64,000 nucleotides of DNA, from positions 16,529 through 80,528 of the forward strand of contig JAGBFG010000025.1 of the NCBI GenBank assembly GCA_017936565.1, given 5' to 3'. The notes beneath the pieces are model-generated. The model had not been told where the DNA came from. It ran no database searches and saw nothing but the letters and a program-made list of their open reading frames with translations. Position numbers and translations under genes: made by a program. The stretch comes from Clostridia bacterium (lineage in GTDB: Bacteria; Bacillota; Clostridia; Oscillospirales; CAG-272). This document shows positions 8,502 to 16,752 of the stretch, in pieces (the stretch's first letter is position 1; each line of letters begins with the position of its first letter).

Positions 8502-9554
8502 TCAAAAGAGCGCGCGAATATCCTTGAACATAATGAAAACCGTGAGAAGCAAAAGCAGCAGCATTCCTATGCCGTGAATTTTGGCTTCCAATTCTCTGGA
8601 TATGGGCTTGCGGCGTATCATTTCGATAATAACAAACACAAGCCTTCCACCGTCAAGCGCGGGCAGAGGAAAGAGATTGACGATACCAAGGTTAATACTG
8701 ATGATAGCGACCATATGCAGAAGAGGCACAAAGCCGTAGGAAGCCGCTTCTCCCATCGTCGTCGTAATACCGACAGGACCGCTGACCGCCTCAATACCAA
8801 ATCTTCCAGTTATCAGATCATAGAGAGATTCCCAAACCATTCTGACGGTGCAAATGCTGCGGTAAAAGGTATGCGACATCACGCTGCTGAAGGTTTTAGG
8901 CTCTTCGTAAAGGGAAAAATCCCTCGTGCCTGTAATCTGCCCGCTTGTCGTTTCTGTGGGAAAGGTGATCTCTAAGGTCACATACTCGCCCCCACGCAAA
9001 ACAACGACCTCTAAGGGAGTGATGCCGTTTCTTAAAATTTCGTAATCTAATTCCATAGAGGTATGCACCCTTTTACCGCCCACGGAAACGACCTTATCGC
9101 CGCTTTGCAAGCCGTAATCCGCCGTGCATACTTCCTCGTGGCGAATTTCCTCGGGAAAGCCGGCAACGACTGTTGAGCCAAGCTGACTGGAAACAACCAC
9201 GGCGAACATTAAAATGAAGCCTGCCAAAAGATTGACAACGCCCCCTGCCGCCATAATGATAAAGCGCTTATAGGGCTTTTGGTTACTTAATGCCTTGGGG
9301 TCCTCGGAAAAATCCGCATCGTCCTTCCCTTCCTCACCGAAATTCACATATCCGCCAAAGGGAAACATACAAAGCTGATACCGAATACCGCTTTTTTTGG
9401 AGTCGAACCAAAGCAGCTTCGGTCCCATACCGATAGAAAACTCATACACTCTGACACCAAAGGCTCTTGCCGTTAAAAAATGCCCTAATTCGTGAATAAA
9501 AATCAAAAAGCCAAACACAAGCACGGCAATCAAAACTGTGAGAACTGTATTCAT
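8502..9554 (-). CDS. rseP: site-2 zinc metalloprotease RseP/RasP
   Basis: This 350-residue M50 intramembrane protease cuts anti-sigma factors and leftover signal peptides inside the cytoplasmic membrane. The zinc motif HELGH is in the first membrane helix (about residues 21-25). A PDZ domain follows near residues 125-215 (GDKVVSVGGKRV). The second active-site motif NLFPLPALDGGRL is near residue 297. The C-terminus is a membrane helix. It sits between dxr and ispG as in other Firmicutes. The TGA stop at 8502-8504 is a normal end. Confidence 0.95.
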   Translation of the reverse strand: MNTVLTVLIAVLVFGFLIFIHELGHFLTARAFGVRVYEFSIGMGPKLLWFDSKKSGIRYQLCMFPFGGYVNFGEEGKDDADFSEDPKALSNQKPYKRFIIMAAGGVVNLLAGFILMFAVVVSSQLGSTVVAGFPEEIRHEEVCTADYGLQSGDKVVSVGGKRVHTSMELDYEILRNGITPLEVVVLRGGEYVTLEITFPTETTSGQITGTRDFSLYEEPKTFSSVMSHTFYRSICTVRMVWESLYDLITGRFGIEAVSGPVGITTTMGEAASYGFVPLLHMVAIISINLGIVNLFPLPALDGGRLVFVIIEMIRRKPISRELEAKIHGIGMLLLLLLTVFIMFKDIRALF

Positions 9555-9591
9555 AAATCCGTATCCTTTCCAATCGCCGCTTGCGTTACTG

Positions 9592-10767
9592 TTATTTTCT
9601 TATCCTCAAAAGATAATCTTTTGCTTTTTCGCGCGCTTCGTTTGCGGCATCCAAGCGCTCGGACAGGGTGGTCTTCTTCTTTTCGTTCTGCATTTCTTCC
9701 ACCAGCGTCTGCACCGTTTCGGATATCTGGCAGAAGGATATTTTTTCTTCCAAGAAGGCAGAAACCGCCTCTTCGTTGACAGCGTTCAGAATAGCAGGAA
9801 CGGCTCCCCCCCATTCAATCGCGCGATAGGCTAACGGCAACAGCGGGAACGCCTCGCAGTCGGGCTCGGCAAACGTCATTTTCCCTATTTCCGTTAGGGA
9901 GAGGGGCTTGACGTCCCCCTCTACGCGATGCGGATAGGTCAGCGCGTACTGCACGCAAAGGCGCATATCCGGCACACCCATCTGGGCAATCACCGCAGAA
10001 TCAATATATTCCACCGCGGAATGCAATATGCTTTCTCTGTGAATAACTACCTTGATTTGCTCGGGGGAAAGAGAAAACAAACGCACCGCTTCAATCACCT
10101 CAAAGCCCTTATTCATCAAGGTTGCCGAGTCTACCGTGATTTTTTCTCCCATTTTCCAAGTGGGATGCGCCAAGGTCTTCGCCTTGTCTACCGTTTTTAG
10201 CTTTTTCTTATCATAGCCGTAAAAGGGCCCGCCCGATGCCGTTAAAAATATAGAGCGCACTTCCTCGGGTCTGCCGCATTGCAGGCATTGGAAAATGGCG
10301 CTGTGCTCACTGTCAACAGGAATGATGACAGCCCCACTTTCCTTGCATTTTTCATTGACAAGGTCACCCGCAATTACCATGGTTTCCTTGTTGGCGAGAC
10401 CTATTTGCTTTCCGCTTTCCACAGCGGCAATGGCGGGCAACAATCCCGCTTCTCCCAAAATGGAATGGATAACGACAGGGGCTTTTGTTTCCCTTATGGC
10501 GTCAAGCAAGGCTTCCTTGCCTGCAAGCACCCTTGTCTTTGTATCCTTCACGCGAGCCGCCAAGGAGCGTGCCGCCTCTTCTTCGGTCATAACGAAGACA
10601 GAGGGGGAAAAATGCCTGATTAAATTTTCGGCAGAAGAAACATTTTTTCTGGCACTCATTAAGGCGACGGGAACACCCGCCCGCTCTGCAACGTCAAGCG
10701 CCTGTATACCGACAGAGCCTGTCGCGCCGAGTACCGCAATGGAAGAGGGGTATATATTCTTGTTCAT
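9592..10767 (-). CDS. dxr: 1-deoxy-D-xylulose 5-phosphate reductoisomerase
   Basis: DXR, 391 residues, converts DXP to MEP with NADPH. It shows the N-terminal Rossmann motif GATGSVG, the metal and substrate blocks PVDSEHSAIFQ and TASGGPF, then HPTWKMG, VDSATLMNKGFEVIEA, and a C-terminal helical domain. It is complete and of typical length. The ATG at 10767 follows AGAAAGGAAGCC. It sits between cdsA and rseP. A hairpin at 10836-10861 in the 200-bp gap suggests that some transcripts end after cdsA. Confidence 0.97.
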   Translation of the reverse strand: MNKNIYPSSIAVLGATGSVGIQALDVAERAGVPVALMSARKNVSSAENLIRHFSPSVFVMTEEEAARSLAARVKDTKTRVLAGKEALLDAIRETKAPVVIHSILGEAGLLPAIAAVESGKQIGLANKETMVIAGDLVNEKCKESGAVIIPVDSEHSAIFQCLQCGRPEEVRSIFLTASGGPFYGYDKKKLKTVDKAKTLAHPTWKMGEKITVDSATLMNKGFEVIEAVRLFSLSPEQIKVVIHRESILHSAVEYIDSAVIAQMGVPDMRLCVQYALTYPHRVEGDVKPLSLTEIGKMTFAEPDCEAFPLLPLAYRAIEWGGAVPAILNAVNEEAVSAFLEEKISFCQISETVQTLVEEMQNEKKKTTLSERLDAANEAREKAKDYLLRIRK

Positions 10768-10835
10768 AGGCTTCCTTTCTGCTACCGTTGAGGGACTGCT
10801 TTTACATTATCATTGATTTGAAGCTGACAAAGAAA

Positions 10836-10861
10836 GGGTTGTCACGCTAAGGCAACAACCC
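10836..10861 (-). terminator. hairpin between cdsA and dxr, possible attenuating terminator
   Basis: On the minus strand GGGTTGT and ACAACCC form a 7-bp stem with a 12-base loop, followed by TTTCTTTG. It lies about 107 bases past the cdsA stop. It is weak to moderate as a terminator, so partial read-through into dxr is likely. Confidence 0.5.
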
Positions 10862-10967
10862 CAAACTGCTTTGCAATACTTTAATACATAAGCACGGGAT
10901 AAAGCGCCCTTTGGTTAAAGAGGTGTATGTCTCTCTGCCAAGCCGTTTTGAAAGCTCCCGATAAAGA

Positions 10968-11795
10968 TTAGATAAGACGGTATAGTTCAAAAATAAACAG
11001 CAACAGAGGCGCTACGGGTAAAAGGGAGTCAAACCTGTCGATAATACCCCCGTGCCCCGGCAGAATATTGCCGAAATCCTTAATGTTATTTTCTCTCTTG
11101 ATGATAGAGGCGGACAAATCGCCGATTTGAGAAATAATAGAAATAATAAGTCCGCTGATGCCAAGTATCAGATAATTGGGAGAAAGAAAGAAATAACGCT
11201 GTAAAATAAAGCCGTATAGCAAAAATGCCAAAACGCAGAAAAGACTGCCGCCGATACTTCCCTCTATGGTCTTTTTAGGGCTGATTAACGGACACAGCTT
11301 GTGCTTGCCGAAGAAATACCCTGTAAAATATGCCATAATATCCGTTATCCAGCCGCCAACAAAGACAAGCCAAAACAGATACGCGCCGTTTTCGCCACGC
11401 CGCACAAGCGCCAAGGATGTAAAGCCGACCACCACGTATATCGTGCTGACTGCCACCTGCGACAAGACAGAAAAGCGGTTGTCTCCCCTTGAAAAGACGC
11501 AAGCAAGAATGTAATACAAAATCAACGCGAAGGACAAAGTGGAGAAAAACAAGAGATATGCCCTTGTGCTTTCTTGAAAGAGAAAGTGCGTAAGCAGCGG
11601 TGCTGCCGCGGCATACAAATAGGTAGGCACCACCAGATGTAATTTTTTGTGAACGCCAAAGCAGGCGCAAAGCTCATATGCTCCCACTAAGCTGCAAGCG
11701 GCGCAGGCAATGGGAAAAACAATGGTTCCCGAAAAATACAGAACGGGAAACAAAACCAAGCACCCTAAAAGCGCGGTAATAATGCGCTGTTTCAT
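10968..11795 (-). CDS. cdsA: phosphatidate cytidylyltransferase
   Basis: CdsA, 275 residues, makes CDP-diacylglycerol from phosphatidate and CTP in the membrane. It is a multi-spanning protein with the family signature near the C-terminus (NNIKDFG followed by LPGHGGIIDRFDS) and the conserved SPKKTIEGSIGG loop. The start at 11793-11795 (MKQRIITALLG) follows GAAAGGTATGG and begins just before the first membrane helix. A longer reading to 11867 adds a non-conserved segment. It is preceded by uppS, as in most Firmicutes. Confidence 0.93.
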   Translation of the reverse strand: MKQRIITALLGCLVLFPVLYFSGTIVFPIACAACSLVGAYELCACFGVHKKLHLVVPTYLYAAAAPLLTHFLFQESTRAYLLFFSTLSFALILYYILACVFSRGDNRFSVLSQVAVSTIYVVVGFTSLALVRRGENGAYLFWLVFVGGWITDIMAYFTGYFFGKHKLCPLISPKKTIEGSIGGSLFCVLAFLLYGFILQRYFFLSPNYLILGISGLIISIISQIGDLSASIIKRENNIKDFGNILPGHGGIIDRFDSLLPVAPLLLFIFELYRLI

Positions 11796-11880
11796 AAATT
11801 GACCATACCTTTCTTTTGGTATAAAGCGGCGTTTTGCTGTGGTTTGCCTATGGCAAATCTGCGCCATACCTTTTCATAAG

Positions 11881-11908
11881 GTCTAAAAGCTGTTTTTAGA
11901 CTTTTTTT
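11881..11908 (+). terminator. plus-strand terminator in the cdsA-uppS gap
   Basis: GTCTAAAA at 11881-11888 and TTTTAGAC at 11894-11901 form an 8-bp stem followed by seven T on the plus strand, which is antisense to the operon. The surrounding gap 11796-11927 has no gene. On the minus strand it contains the ten-mer AAAGGTATGG twice, near 11863-11872 and 11804-11813; the second copy is the cdsA ribosome site. Confidence 0.5.
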
Positions 11909-11927
11909 CTTGGAGTTAAGGCTTGTG

Positions 11928-12635
11928 TCAAACCTTGCCGAAGCGGCGTTCTCTCGCGCAAAAGTCGAGCAACGCCTTATCCAATTCCTCTTCGGAAAAA
12001 TCGGGCCAAAGCGTGGGGGTAAAATAATATTCGGCATAGGCGGATTGCCAAATCAAAAAGTTGGAAATACGCAAATCTCCCCCTGTACGCACCACCAAGT
12101 CAAGCGCGGGAGATTCTGCTGTGTAAAGACGGGACGTAATATCGTCCTCCGTGATATCCGTTTTTCCTTCTTGGATTAAACGGCGAAACACGTGAACCAA
12201 CTCATCACGCCCGCCATAGTTAAAGGCGATATTCAGAATATGGCCATTGTTCTTTGATTTTTCCTCCAAAGCCTCTGCTTTTTTGCGCAAGGCGGGAGAA
12301 AGCCTGCCTTTATCGCCCAAAAAAATAACGCGAATGTCATTTTCGTTTATTTTTTTTTCGGCATAGCTGATGTATTGGGACATCAGTTTAAGAATGGTTT
12401 TCACCTCGACCTCGGGGCGAGACCAATTTTCCGTGGAAAAGGCATACACGGTCACGGTATTGATTCCGCGCGCAAAGCAGGCGCGCATTATTTTGTCAAA
12501 GGTTTTAGCCCCTTCTGCGTGACCGCTGGTTCTGGGAAGTCCGCGAAGCTTAGCCCATCTGCCGTTACCGTCCATAATAAAGGCAATATGCCTGACTTGC
12601 GAGAAATCCTTTGATACATCTTCCGTTTGCACCAA
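11928..12635 (-). CDS. uppS: undecaprenyl diphosphate synthase
   Basis: UppS, 235 residues, is the cis-prenyltransferase that elongates farnesyl diphosphate to the C55 carrier lipid for peptidoglycan and teichoic acids. It has the active-site block HIAFIMDGNGRWA near residue 17, with the catalytic Asp. It also has HAEGAK, FSTENWSRP, FNYGGRDE, DLVVRTGGDLRISNFL, and the C-terminal YFTPTLWPDF. Its start directly abuts the frr stop (12635/12636). The product is used by the envelope genes in the same run. Confidence 0.97.
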   Translation of the reverse strand: MVQTEDVSKDFSQVRHIAFIMDGNGRWAKLRGLPRTSGHAEGAKTFDKIMRACFARGINTVTVYAFSTENWSRPEVEVKTILKLMSQYISYAEKKINENDIRVIFLGDKGRLSPALRKKAEALEEKSKNNGHILNIAFNYGGRDELVHVFRRLIQEGKTDITEDDITSRLYTAESPALDLVVRTGGDLRISNFLIWQSAYAEYYFTPTLWPDFSEEELDKALLDFCARERRFGKV

Positions 12636-13190
12636 TTAAATCTCCATAATTTCTTTGGTTTTTGCCGCGGTCATATTATCTATTTCCTTGATATAACGGT
12701 CTGTCAGGTCCTGCACTGCCTTGTCGCTTGCCTTGACCTCGTCCTCCGTCATTTCAGACCTTTTCTTCATTTCCTTCGTGGCGTCATTGGCGTCACGGCG
12801 CACGTTACGGATGGCAACCTTTGCATCTTCCCCGTATTTGGAAATCTGCTTTGCCATTTCCTTACGGCGCTCCTCTGTCAGCTGCGGGAAAACAAGACGG
12901 ATGATACGTCCGTCATTCATAGGGGTAATACCCAAATCAGAAGCCAAAATAGCCTTCTCAATATCCTTTACCGTAGAAGCATCCCAAGGTTGAATAACCA
13001 AGGTTCTGGCATCCGAGGTTTTGATCTCTGCCATCTGAGAGATGGGAGTGGGCGCTCCGTAATATTCAAATTTAATAGGGGAAAGAACATCGGGGGTTGC
13101 GCGACCTGCACGCAGGGTCGAAAGTGTATAGGCGTAGCTATCCAACGTCTTTTTCATTTTTTCTTCAAAGGGTCTGCAATCAAGTTTCAT
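12636..13190 (-). CDS. frr: ribosome recycling factor
   Basis: RRF, 184 residues, splits post-termination ribosomes together with EF-G. The sequence is collinear with the family: LRAGRATPDVLSPI, PTPISQMAEI, AILASDLGITPMNDGRIIRL, and RRKEMAKQ in the hinge. The ATG follows an AGGAGAAAAAAG site. It lies 37 bp downstream of pyrH and touches uppS. The order pyrH-frr-uppS is the standard one. Confidence 0.97.
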   Translation of the reverse strand: MKLDCRPFEEKMKKTLDSYAYTLSTLRAGRATPDVLSPIKFEYYGAPTPISQMAEIKTSDARTLVIQPWDASTVKDIEKAILASDLGITPMNDGRIIRLVFPQLTEERRKEMAKQISKYGEDAKVAIRNVRRDANDATKEMKKRSEMTEDEVKASDKAVQDLTDRYIKEIDNMTAAKTKEIMEI

Positions 13191-13227
13191 CTTTTTTCTC
13201 CTTTATGTTGATGTGTGTTTTATGTCG

Positions 13228-13941
13228 TCAGTCGCCAATTAAGGTGCCTAATTTTTCACCCATAACGGCTTTATAGATATTATCGGGGTTGGAAAGCCCA
13301 AACGCCAAAACGGGAATATGCTTATCCATACAGAAGGCAGTCGCGGTAAAGTCTAGTGCCGACAAGCCCTTTTGCAAAATTTCGTTGTAAGAGATAGCTT
13401 CAAGCGGAACAGCGGTGGGGTCCTTGCGAGGATCTGCAGTATAAATAGCGTCGATATTTTTCGCCATCAAGACCACATCTGCTCCTATTTCCGCGGCGCG
13501 AACAGCGGCGGCAGTATCGGTAGAGAGGAAAGGAATGCCAAGTCCGCAACCGAAAATAACAACCTTACCGCTTTCCAAATAACGAATAGCCTTATCTCTG
13601 ACAAAGGGCTCCGCAAAGCGCTCCATAGGAACGGCGGTCATCACTCTTGCGTCAATCCCCGCGCGCACGAAGGCGTCTTGCAGGGCAATAGAATTGATGG
13701 CAGTTGCCAGCATTCCCATAGAATCCGCGCGAGTGGGGTCCATATCGCTTCCTTGTCTGCCGCGCCAGATGTTACCCGCGCCGACAATGACGCCGATCTC
13801 GACGCCCTCTGCCAAGCATTTTTTCAAAACGCCTGCTACCGTCATCACAAAATCGTCATTCAGGATGCCCTGTCCACCTGCGGCAAGCGCCTCTCCCGAT
13901 AGCTTTAATAAGATGCGGCGGTATTTTGGTTGTGTTTTCAT
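13228..13941 (-). CDS. pyrH: UMP kinase
   Basis: PyrH, 237 residues, phosphorylates UMP to UDP. It is a member of the amino acid kinase fold, with KLSGEAL, GVIVGAGNIWRG, DSMGMLATAINSIALQD, and GTGNPFFSTDTAA-like GCGLGIPFLSTDTAA. The start MKTQPKYRRILLKLSG (13939-13941) is chosen by homology and follows GAGGAAAGGG. An upstream in-frame ATG at 13960 is possible. The usual partners rpsB and tsf are absent. A promoter of its own is visible at 14073-14101, so this gene probably starts the long operon that ends with polC. Confidence 0.95.
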   Translation of the reverse strand: MKTQPKYRRILLKLSGEALAAGGQGILNDDFVMTVAGVLKKCLAEGVEIGVIVGAGNIWRGRQGSDMDPTRADSMGMLATAINSIALQDAFVRAGIDARVMTAVPMERFAEPFVRDKAIRYLESGKVVIFGCGLGIPFLSTDTAAAVRAAEIGADVVLMAKNIDAIYTADPRKDPTAVPLEAISYNEILQKGLSALDFTATAFCMDKHIPVLAFGLSNPDNIYKAVMGEKLGTLIGD

Positions 13942-14072
13942 TTGTACTGACCCTTTCCTCATAAAAGAGGAGTCCTTTCTTTATCCGGTAACCATAGCGA
14001 AAAGCAGAGCTTCTCTCTTCGCCTATCGTTGCCTTTGAGTTTTGAAAACAAAAAATATATAACCTTCGTATT

Positions 14073-14101
14073 ATTTTACTTCATTCTGCCCGTTTTGTAA
14101 A
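14073..14101 (-). promoter_or_regulatory. sigma-A type promoter for the pyrH-to-polC operon
   Basis: On the minus strand TTTACA (14096-14101) and TAAAAT (14073-14078) are separated by 17 bases. The expected start near 14065 leaves a leader of about 125 bases before pyrH. Confidence 0.7.
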
Positions 14102-14114
14102 CAGTATTTTGCAA

Positions 14115-14132
14115 AAATGTTTGTAAACATTT
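14115..14132. promoter_or_regulatory. palindrome upstream of the pyrH promoter
   Basis: AAATGTTT-GT-AAACATTT has 8-bp arms and lies 14 bp upstream of the -35 element. The word TTTGTAAACA occurs here and again over the -35 region (near 14093-14102). A CTTCATTCT/AGAATGAAG pair (14079-14087 and 14135-14143) encloses both. It could be an operator, or a weak terminator for rpe, whose stop is at 14148. Confidence 0.4.
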
Positions 14133-14147
14133 ATAGAATGAAGCGCG

Positions 14148-14792
14148 TTATCCGCGAATAAGAGAAATCGCCTCTTTGTAATCGGGCTTTCTGAACACGG
14201 AAGAGCCCGCGACCAGAACATCCGCGCCCTTAGAGATGGCAGACGGCGCGTTTTCGGCTTGAATACCGCCGTCCACCTCAAGCAGCACGTCAAGCCCGCG
14301 TCTTTGCGTCTCTTTCTTCAAGAGAGATATTTTTTCCAAGGTTTCGGGGATCAGCTTCTGACCGCCAAAGCCCGGCTCAACAGACATAACCAAAACCAAA
14401 TCGCAGAGCTCCAAATAAGGATATGCGGCATCAGCAGGGGTATTCGGTTTGATGGAAAGCCCCGCCATTTTACCGCTTGCCTTTATCATAGAGAGGGTTT
14501 CCTTGACGTCCTTACAGGCTTCTAAGTGAACGGTAATTAAGTCAGCCCCCGCCTTGACGAAGGAAGAAATATAGCGTATAGGCTCTTCTATCATCAAATG
14601 AACGTCAAAAAGCAGGTGACTTTCACGTCGCACCGCCGCTATTACATCCGCGCCGAAGCTGATATTGGGAACAAAAGCACCGTCCATGACATCCAAATGA
14701 AGCCACTCGGCACCTGCCTTTTCAATAGCCGCCACTTCTTCTGCCAATCGGGAAAAGTCTGCCGCTAAAAGCGAAGGAGCAATTTTTACCAT
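14148..14792 (-). CDS. rpe: ribulose-phosphate 3-epimerase
   Basis: Rpe, 214 residues, interconverts ribulose 5-phosphate and xylulose 5-phosphate in the pentose phosphate pathway. It is a TIM barrel with PSLLAADFSRL, the metal-binding HLDVMDGAFVPN and FDVHLMI, then VMSVEPGFGGQ, and LEVDGGIQAENA with the catalytic Asp. Its ATG at 14792 follows AGAAAGGTACGG. It is separated from ispF by a 257-bp noncoding stretch and from pyrH by a promoter, so it may be a single-gene unit. Confidence 0.97.
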   Translation of the reverse strand: MVKIAPSLLAADFSRLAEEVAAIEKAGAEWLHLDVMDGAFVPNISFGADVIAAVRRESHLLFDVHLMIEEPIRYISSFVKAGADLITVHLEACKDVKETLSMIKASGKMAGLSIKPNTPADAAYPYLELCDLVLVMSVEPGFGGQKLIPETLEKISLLKKETQRRGLDVLLEVDGGIQAENAPSAISKGADVLVAGSSVFRKPDYKEAISLIRG

Positions 14793-15049
14793 TTTTTATT
14801 ACCGTACCTTTCTGTCATATCTGTCATACTTTTCTTCATTTTGTTTGAGGTCCAGGATGTGTCCTGTTTTGGTTTTTGCCATATCCTAATAAAAGGGCGT
14901 GACATTTCAATATAGCCTAAATCACTTGGCAAAACCCGTATCTCCCTCCCGTTTTACAGACGCCGAAAGCCAAGGAAGTGCCCAACCTACAAAACGGGAT
15001 CGATACTGTAAGGACTGTCGGAAACGGCAGTCCCTTTGATTTTAAGGAC
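14793..15049. other. structured noncoding gap, possible RNA or leader
   Basis: This 257-bp stretch has no gene but several inverted repeats. GGACTGTCG-GAAA-CGGCAGTCC (15011-15032) is a stem with a GAAA loop, followed by CTTTGATTTT on the plus strand. CCCGTTTT (14948-14955) pairs with AAAACGGG (14991-14998). TTGGC near 14936 pairs with GCCAA near 14970. CAGGA-TGTG-TCCTG (14853-14866) is followed by T-rich sequence on the plus strand. A weak minus-strand promoter for rpe (TTGAAA, 16 bases, TAGGAT; 14883-14910) is possible. The pairings could form one long rod of the size of a small regulatory RNA, but I could not match it to a known class, and the strand is unresolved. Confidence 0.4.
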
Positions 15050-15532
15050 TTATTCAATGGGAACGCACAGACAGACGGCGTGCGCCGCTATTCCCTCTTC
15101 CCTGCCTGAAAAGCCGAGCTTTTCCTCGGTGGTGGCTTTTACGCTGATACAAGAAATATCCGTCCCAAAAGCTACCGCGATATTTTGACGCATTTGCTCT
15201 ATGTAAGGGGCAAGTCTTGGCTTTTGGGCGATAACGGTGATATCCATATTCCCCAAGCGATAGCCCGCCTCATTCATTCGGGCAAGGACGGCTTTGGTAA
15301 GTAAGGTGCTCGAAATCCCCTTGTACGCCTCGTCAGTATCGGGAAAAAGCTTTCCTATATCCCCTAAGCACAGCGCGCCAAGCACGGCATCCATCGCGGC
15401 GTGAAGCACAACATCGGCATCCGAATGCCCCAAAAGCCCCAGAGTGTGCGGAATAGAAGCCCCGCCCAAAATCAGAGGTCTTTTCTCTACCAAGCGATGC
15501 ACATCATATCCGTGTCCAATGCGATATAGCAT
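15050..15532 (-). CDS. ispF: 2-C-methyl-D-erythritol 2,4-cyclodiphosphate synthase
   Basis: IspF, 160 residues, closes CDP-MEP-phosphate to MEcPP in the MEP pathway. It contains RIGHGYDVHRL with metal ligands Asp and His, then LGHSDADVVLHA, DIGKLFPDTD, and the C-terminal KATTEEKLGFSGREEGIAAHAV. The start at 15530-15532 follows AAGAGGGTAACT. The gene is 13 bp downstream of ispD, so the two are surely co-transcribed. ispE, which would act between them, is not in the window. Confidence 0.97.
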   Translation of the reverse strand: MLYRIGHGYDVHRLVEKRPLILGGASIPHTLGLLGHSDADVVLHAAMDAVLGALCLGDIGKLFPDTDEAYKGISSTLLTKAVLARMNEAGYRLGNMDITVIAQKPRLAPYIEQMRQNIAVAFGTDISCISVKATTEEKLGFSGREEGIAAHAVCLCVPIE

Positions 15533-15545
15533 AGTTACCCTCTTT

Positions 15546-16319
15546 TCAGTCTTTATTTTCAGGCAGAACGCCTTTTTCTCTGCTTTGTAAAATAGCCTCT
15601 GCAAACAGCAAATCCTGCGGAACAGTCAATTTAATATTTTCTTTTCCACAGTCCACCATTTTAACGGCTTGCCCCAGCCTTTCAACCAGCATATTGTCGT
15701 CCGTTACCGCAAAGGAGTCCTTTTTCGCCATTTCGACGGCAACACGGTACAAGGAGATCTGGAAGACCTGAGGGGTTTGCGCCAACCAAACGGTTGCGCG
15801 CTCAGGGGTTTTCGTCACAAAGCCGTTTTTATCCACCTCTTTCACAGTGTCGCTTGCGGGGGTGCCTGCGCTTGCGGCTCTTGTGCCATAGGCGGCAGAG
15901 ACCACCTTATCAATCATCTTTGGCGTTATCAAGCAACGCGCGGCATCGTGAATAGCGATATATTTTATAGCAGGGGAAACCGCATCAAGACCCTTTTCAG
16001 CTGACTGCTGTCTGGTTTCTCCGCCAAGGACGATTTTAGAAACCTTTTTAACCTGATGCTTGCGCAAAAGGTCCTCTATCATTTTCTTCTCTTCCTGCCT
16101 TACGACAACCACGATTTCGTCGATATAAGGCGAAGAGTCAAATGCCATGACGCTGCGCACGACAACGGGTACACCGCAAAGCGTCAGCAATTGCTTGGTT
16201 GTTTCCGTGCATTGCATTCTGGCGCCAACGCCGCCCGCCAACACGACAGCGGCGGTTTTTGGACGGATTTTTCCGTTTAGCGTGCGCAAAATGCGGGAAA
16301 TCTGATAGGTCAACCCCAT
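15546..16319 (-). CDS. ispD: 2-C-methyl-D-erythritol 4-phosphate cytidylyltransferase
   Basis: IspD, 257 residues, activates MEP with CTP. It has the nucleotidyltransferase signature AVVLAGGVGARM with Arg, then TTKQLLTLCGVPVV, VLGGETRQQSAEKGL, HDAARCLITPKMID, and the C-terminal VTDDNMLVERLG. About 20 extra residues precede the usual start. The ATG at 16317-16319 follows AAAGGGGGCG. Upstream on the same strand is a small unknown gene only 13 bp away. Confidence 0.95.
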   Translation of the reverse strand: MGLTYQISRILRTLNGKIRPKTAAVVLAGGVGARMQCTETTKQLLTLCGVPVVVRSVMAFDSSPYIDEIVVVVRQEEKKMIEDLLRKHQVKKVSKIVLGGETRQQSAEKGLDAVSPAIKYIAIHDAARCLITPKMIDKVVSAAYGTRAASAGTPASDTVKEVDKNGFVTKTPERATVWLAQTPQVFQISLYRVAVEMAKKDSFAVTDDNMLVERLGQAVKMVDCGKENIKLTVPQDLLFAEAILQSREKGVLPENKD

Positions 16320-16332
16320 AAAAACGCCCCCT

Positions 16333-16656
16333 TTACTTTCTGTAATACACGAAATAGGCGATATATTTACGGATTTTTCCGTTTTCTTCCTTATTGGGCG
16401 CTTCAAGTATGACGCCATCACCCGACAAAAGATACGATGCTTCAAGCGTATTGATATCGGCGCGAAGCAGAATGGTATCCGATGAAAACAAAAGTAAATC
16501 ACCGTTTCTTACGGAAATAGAGCCGCCTCTGCCCACTACGATATCTTCCTCATTTCTTCGCTCCGTTACGTACTTGATTGCCTGCCCGTGCAGCTCTTGG
16601 GCGTGCTTCTTCCCTGTAGATGCCTTTTTGAATCCCAATTTTTGAAAAAGCCCCAT
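16333..16656 (-). CDS. small basic protein of unknown function upstream of ispD
   Basis: This is a 107-residue protein. I do not recognise it. It starts with a Lys-rich segment (MGLFQKLGFKKASTGKKHAQ) and continues with a beta-rich core containing GRGGSISVRNGDLLLF and YLLSGDGVILEAP. It ends in an aromatic, basic tail, AYFVYYRK. The start at 16654-16656 has the purine-rich site AGAGAAAGAAG. An upstream ATG at 16689 lacks one. It has its own promoter at 16753-16781 and probably leads the ispD-ispF operon. No membrane or signal segment is visible. Confidence 0.65.
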   Translation of the reverse strand: MGLFQKLGFKKASTGKKHAQELHGQAIKYVTERRNEEDIVVGRGGSISVRNGDLLLFSSDTILLRADINTLEASYLLSGDGVILEAPNKEENGKIRKYIAYFVYYRK

Positions 16657-16752
16657 ATTTTTCTTCTTTCTCTTCTTATGACGCGACATAAGAGGAAGCT
16701 GTTTTTTATCTGTTTTTCAGAAAACAGTAGTATTTCCACACGTTTTCATTGT

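Noticed and set aside
12627-13211. 194-codon plus-strand frame opposite frr
   Set aside because: Antisense to a complete and typical frr gene; no family match.
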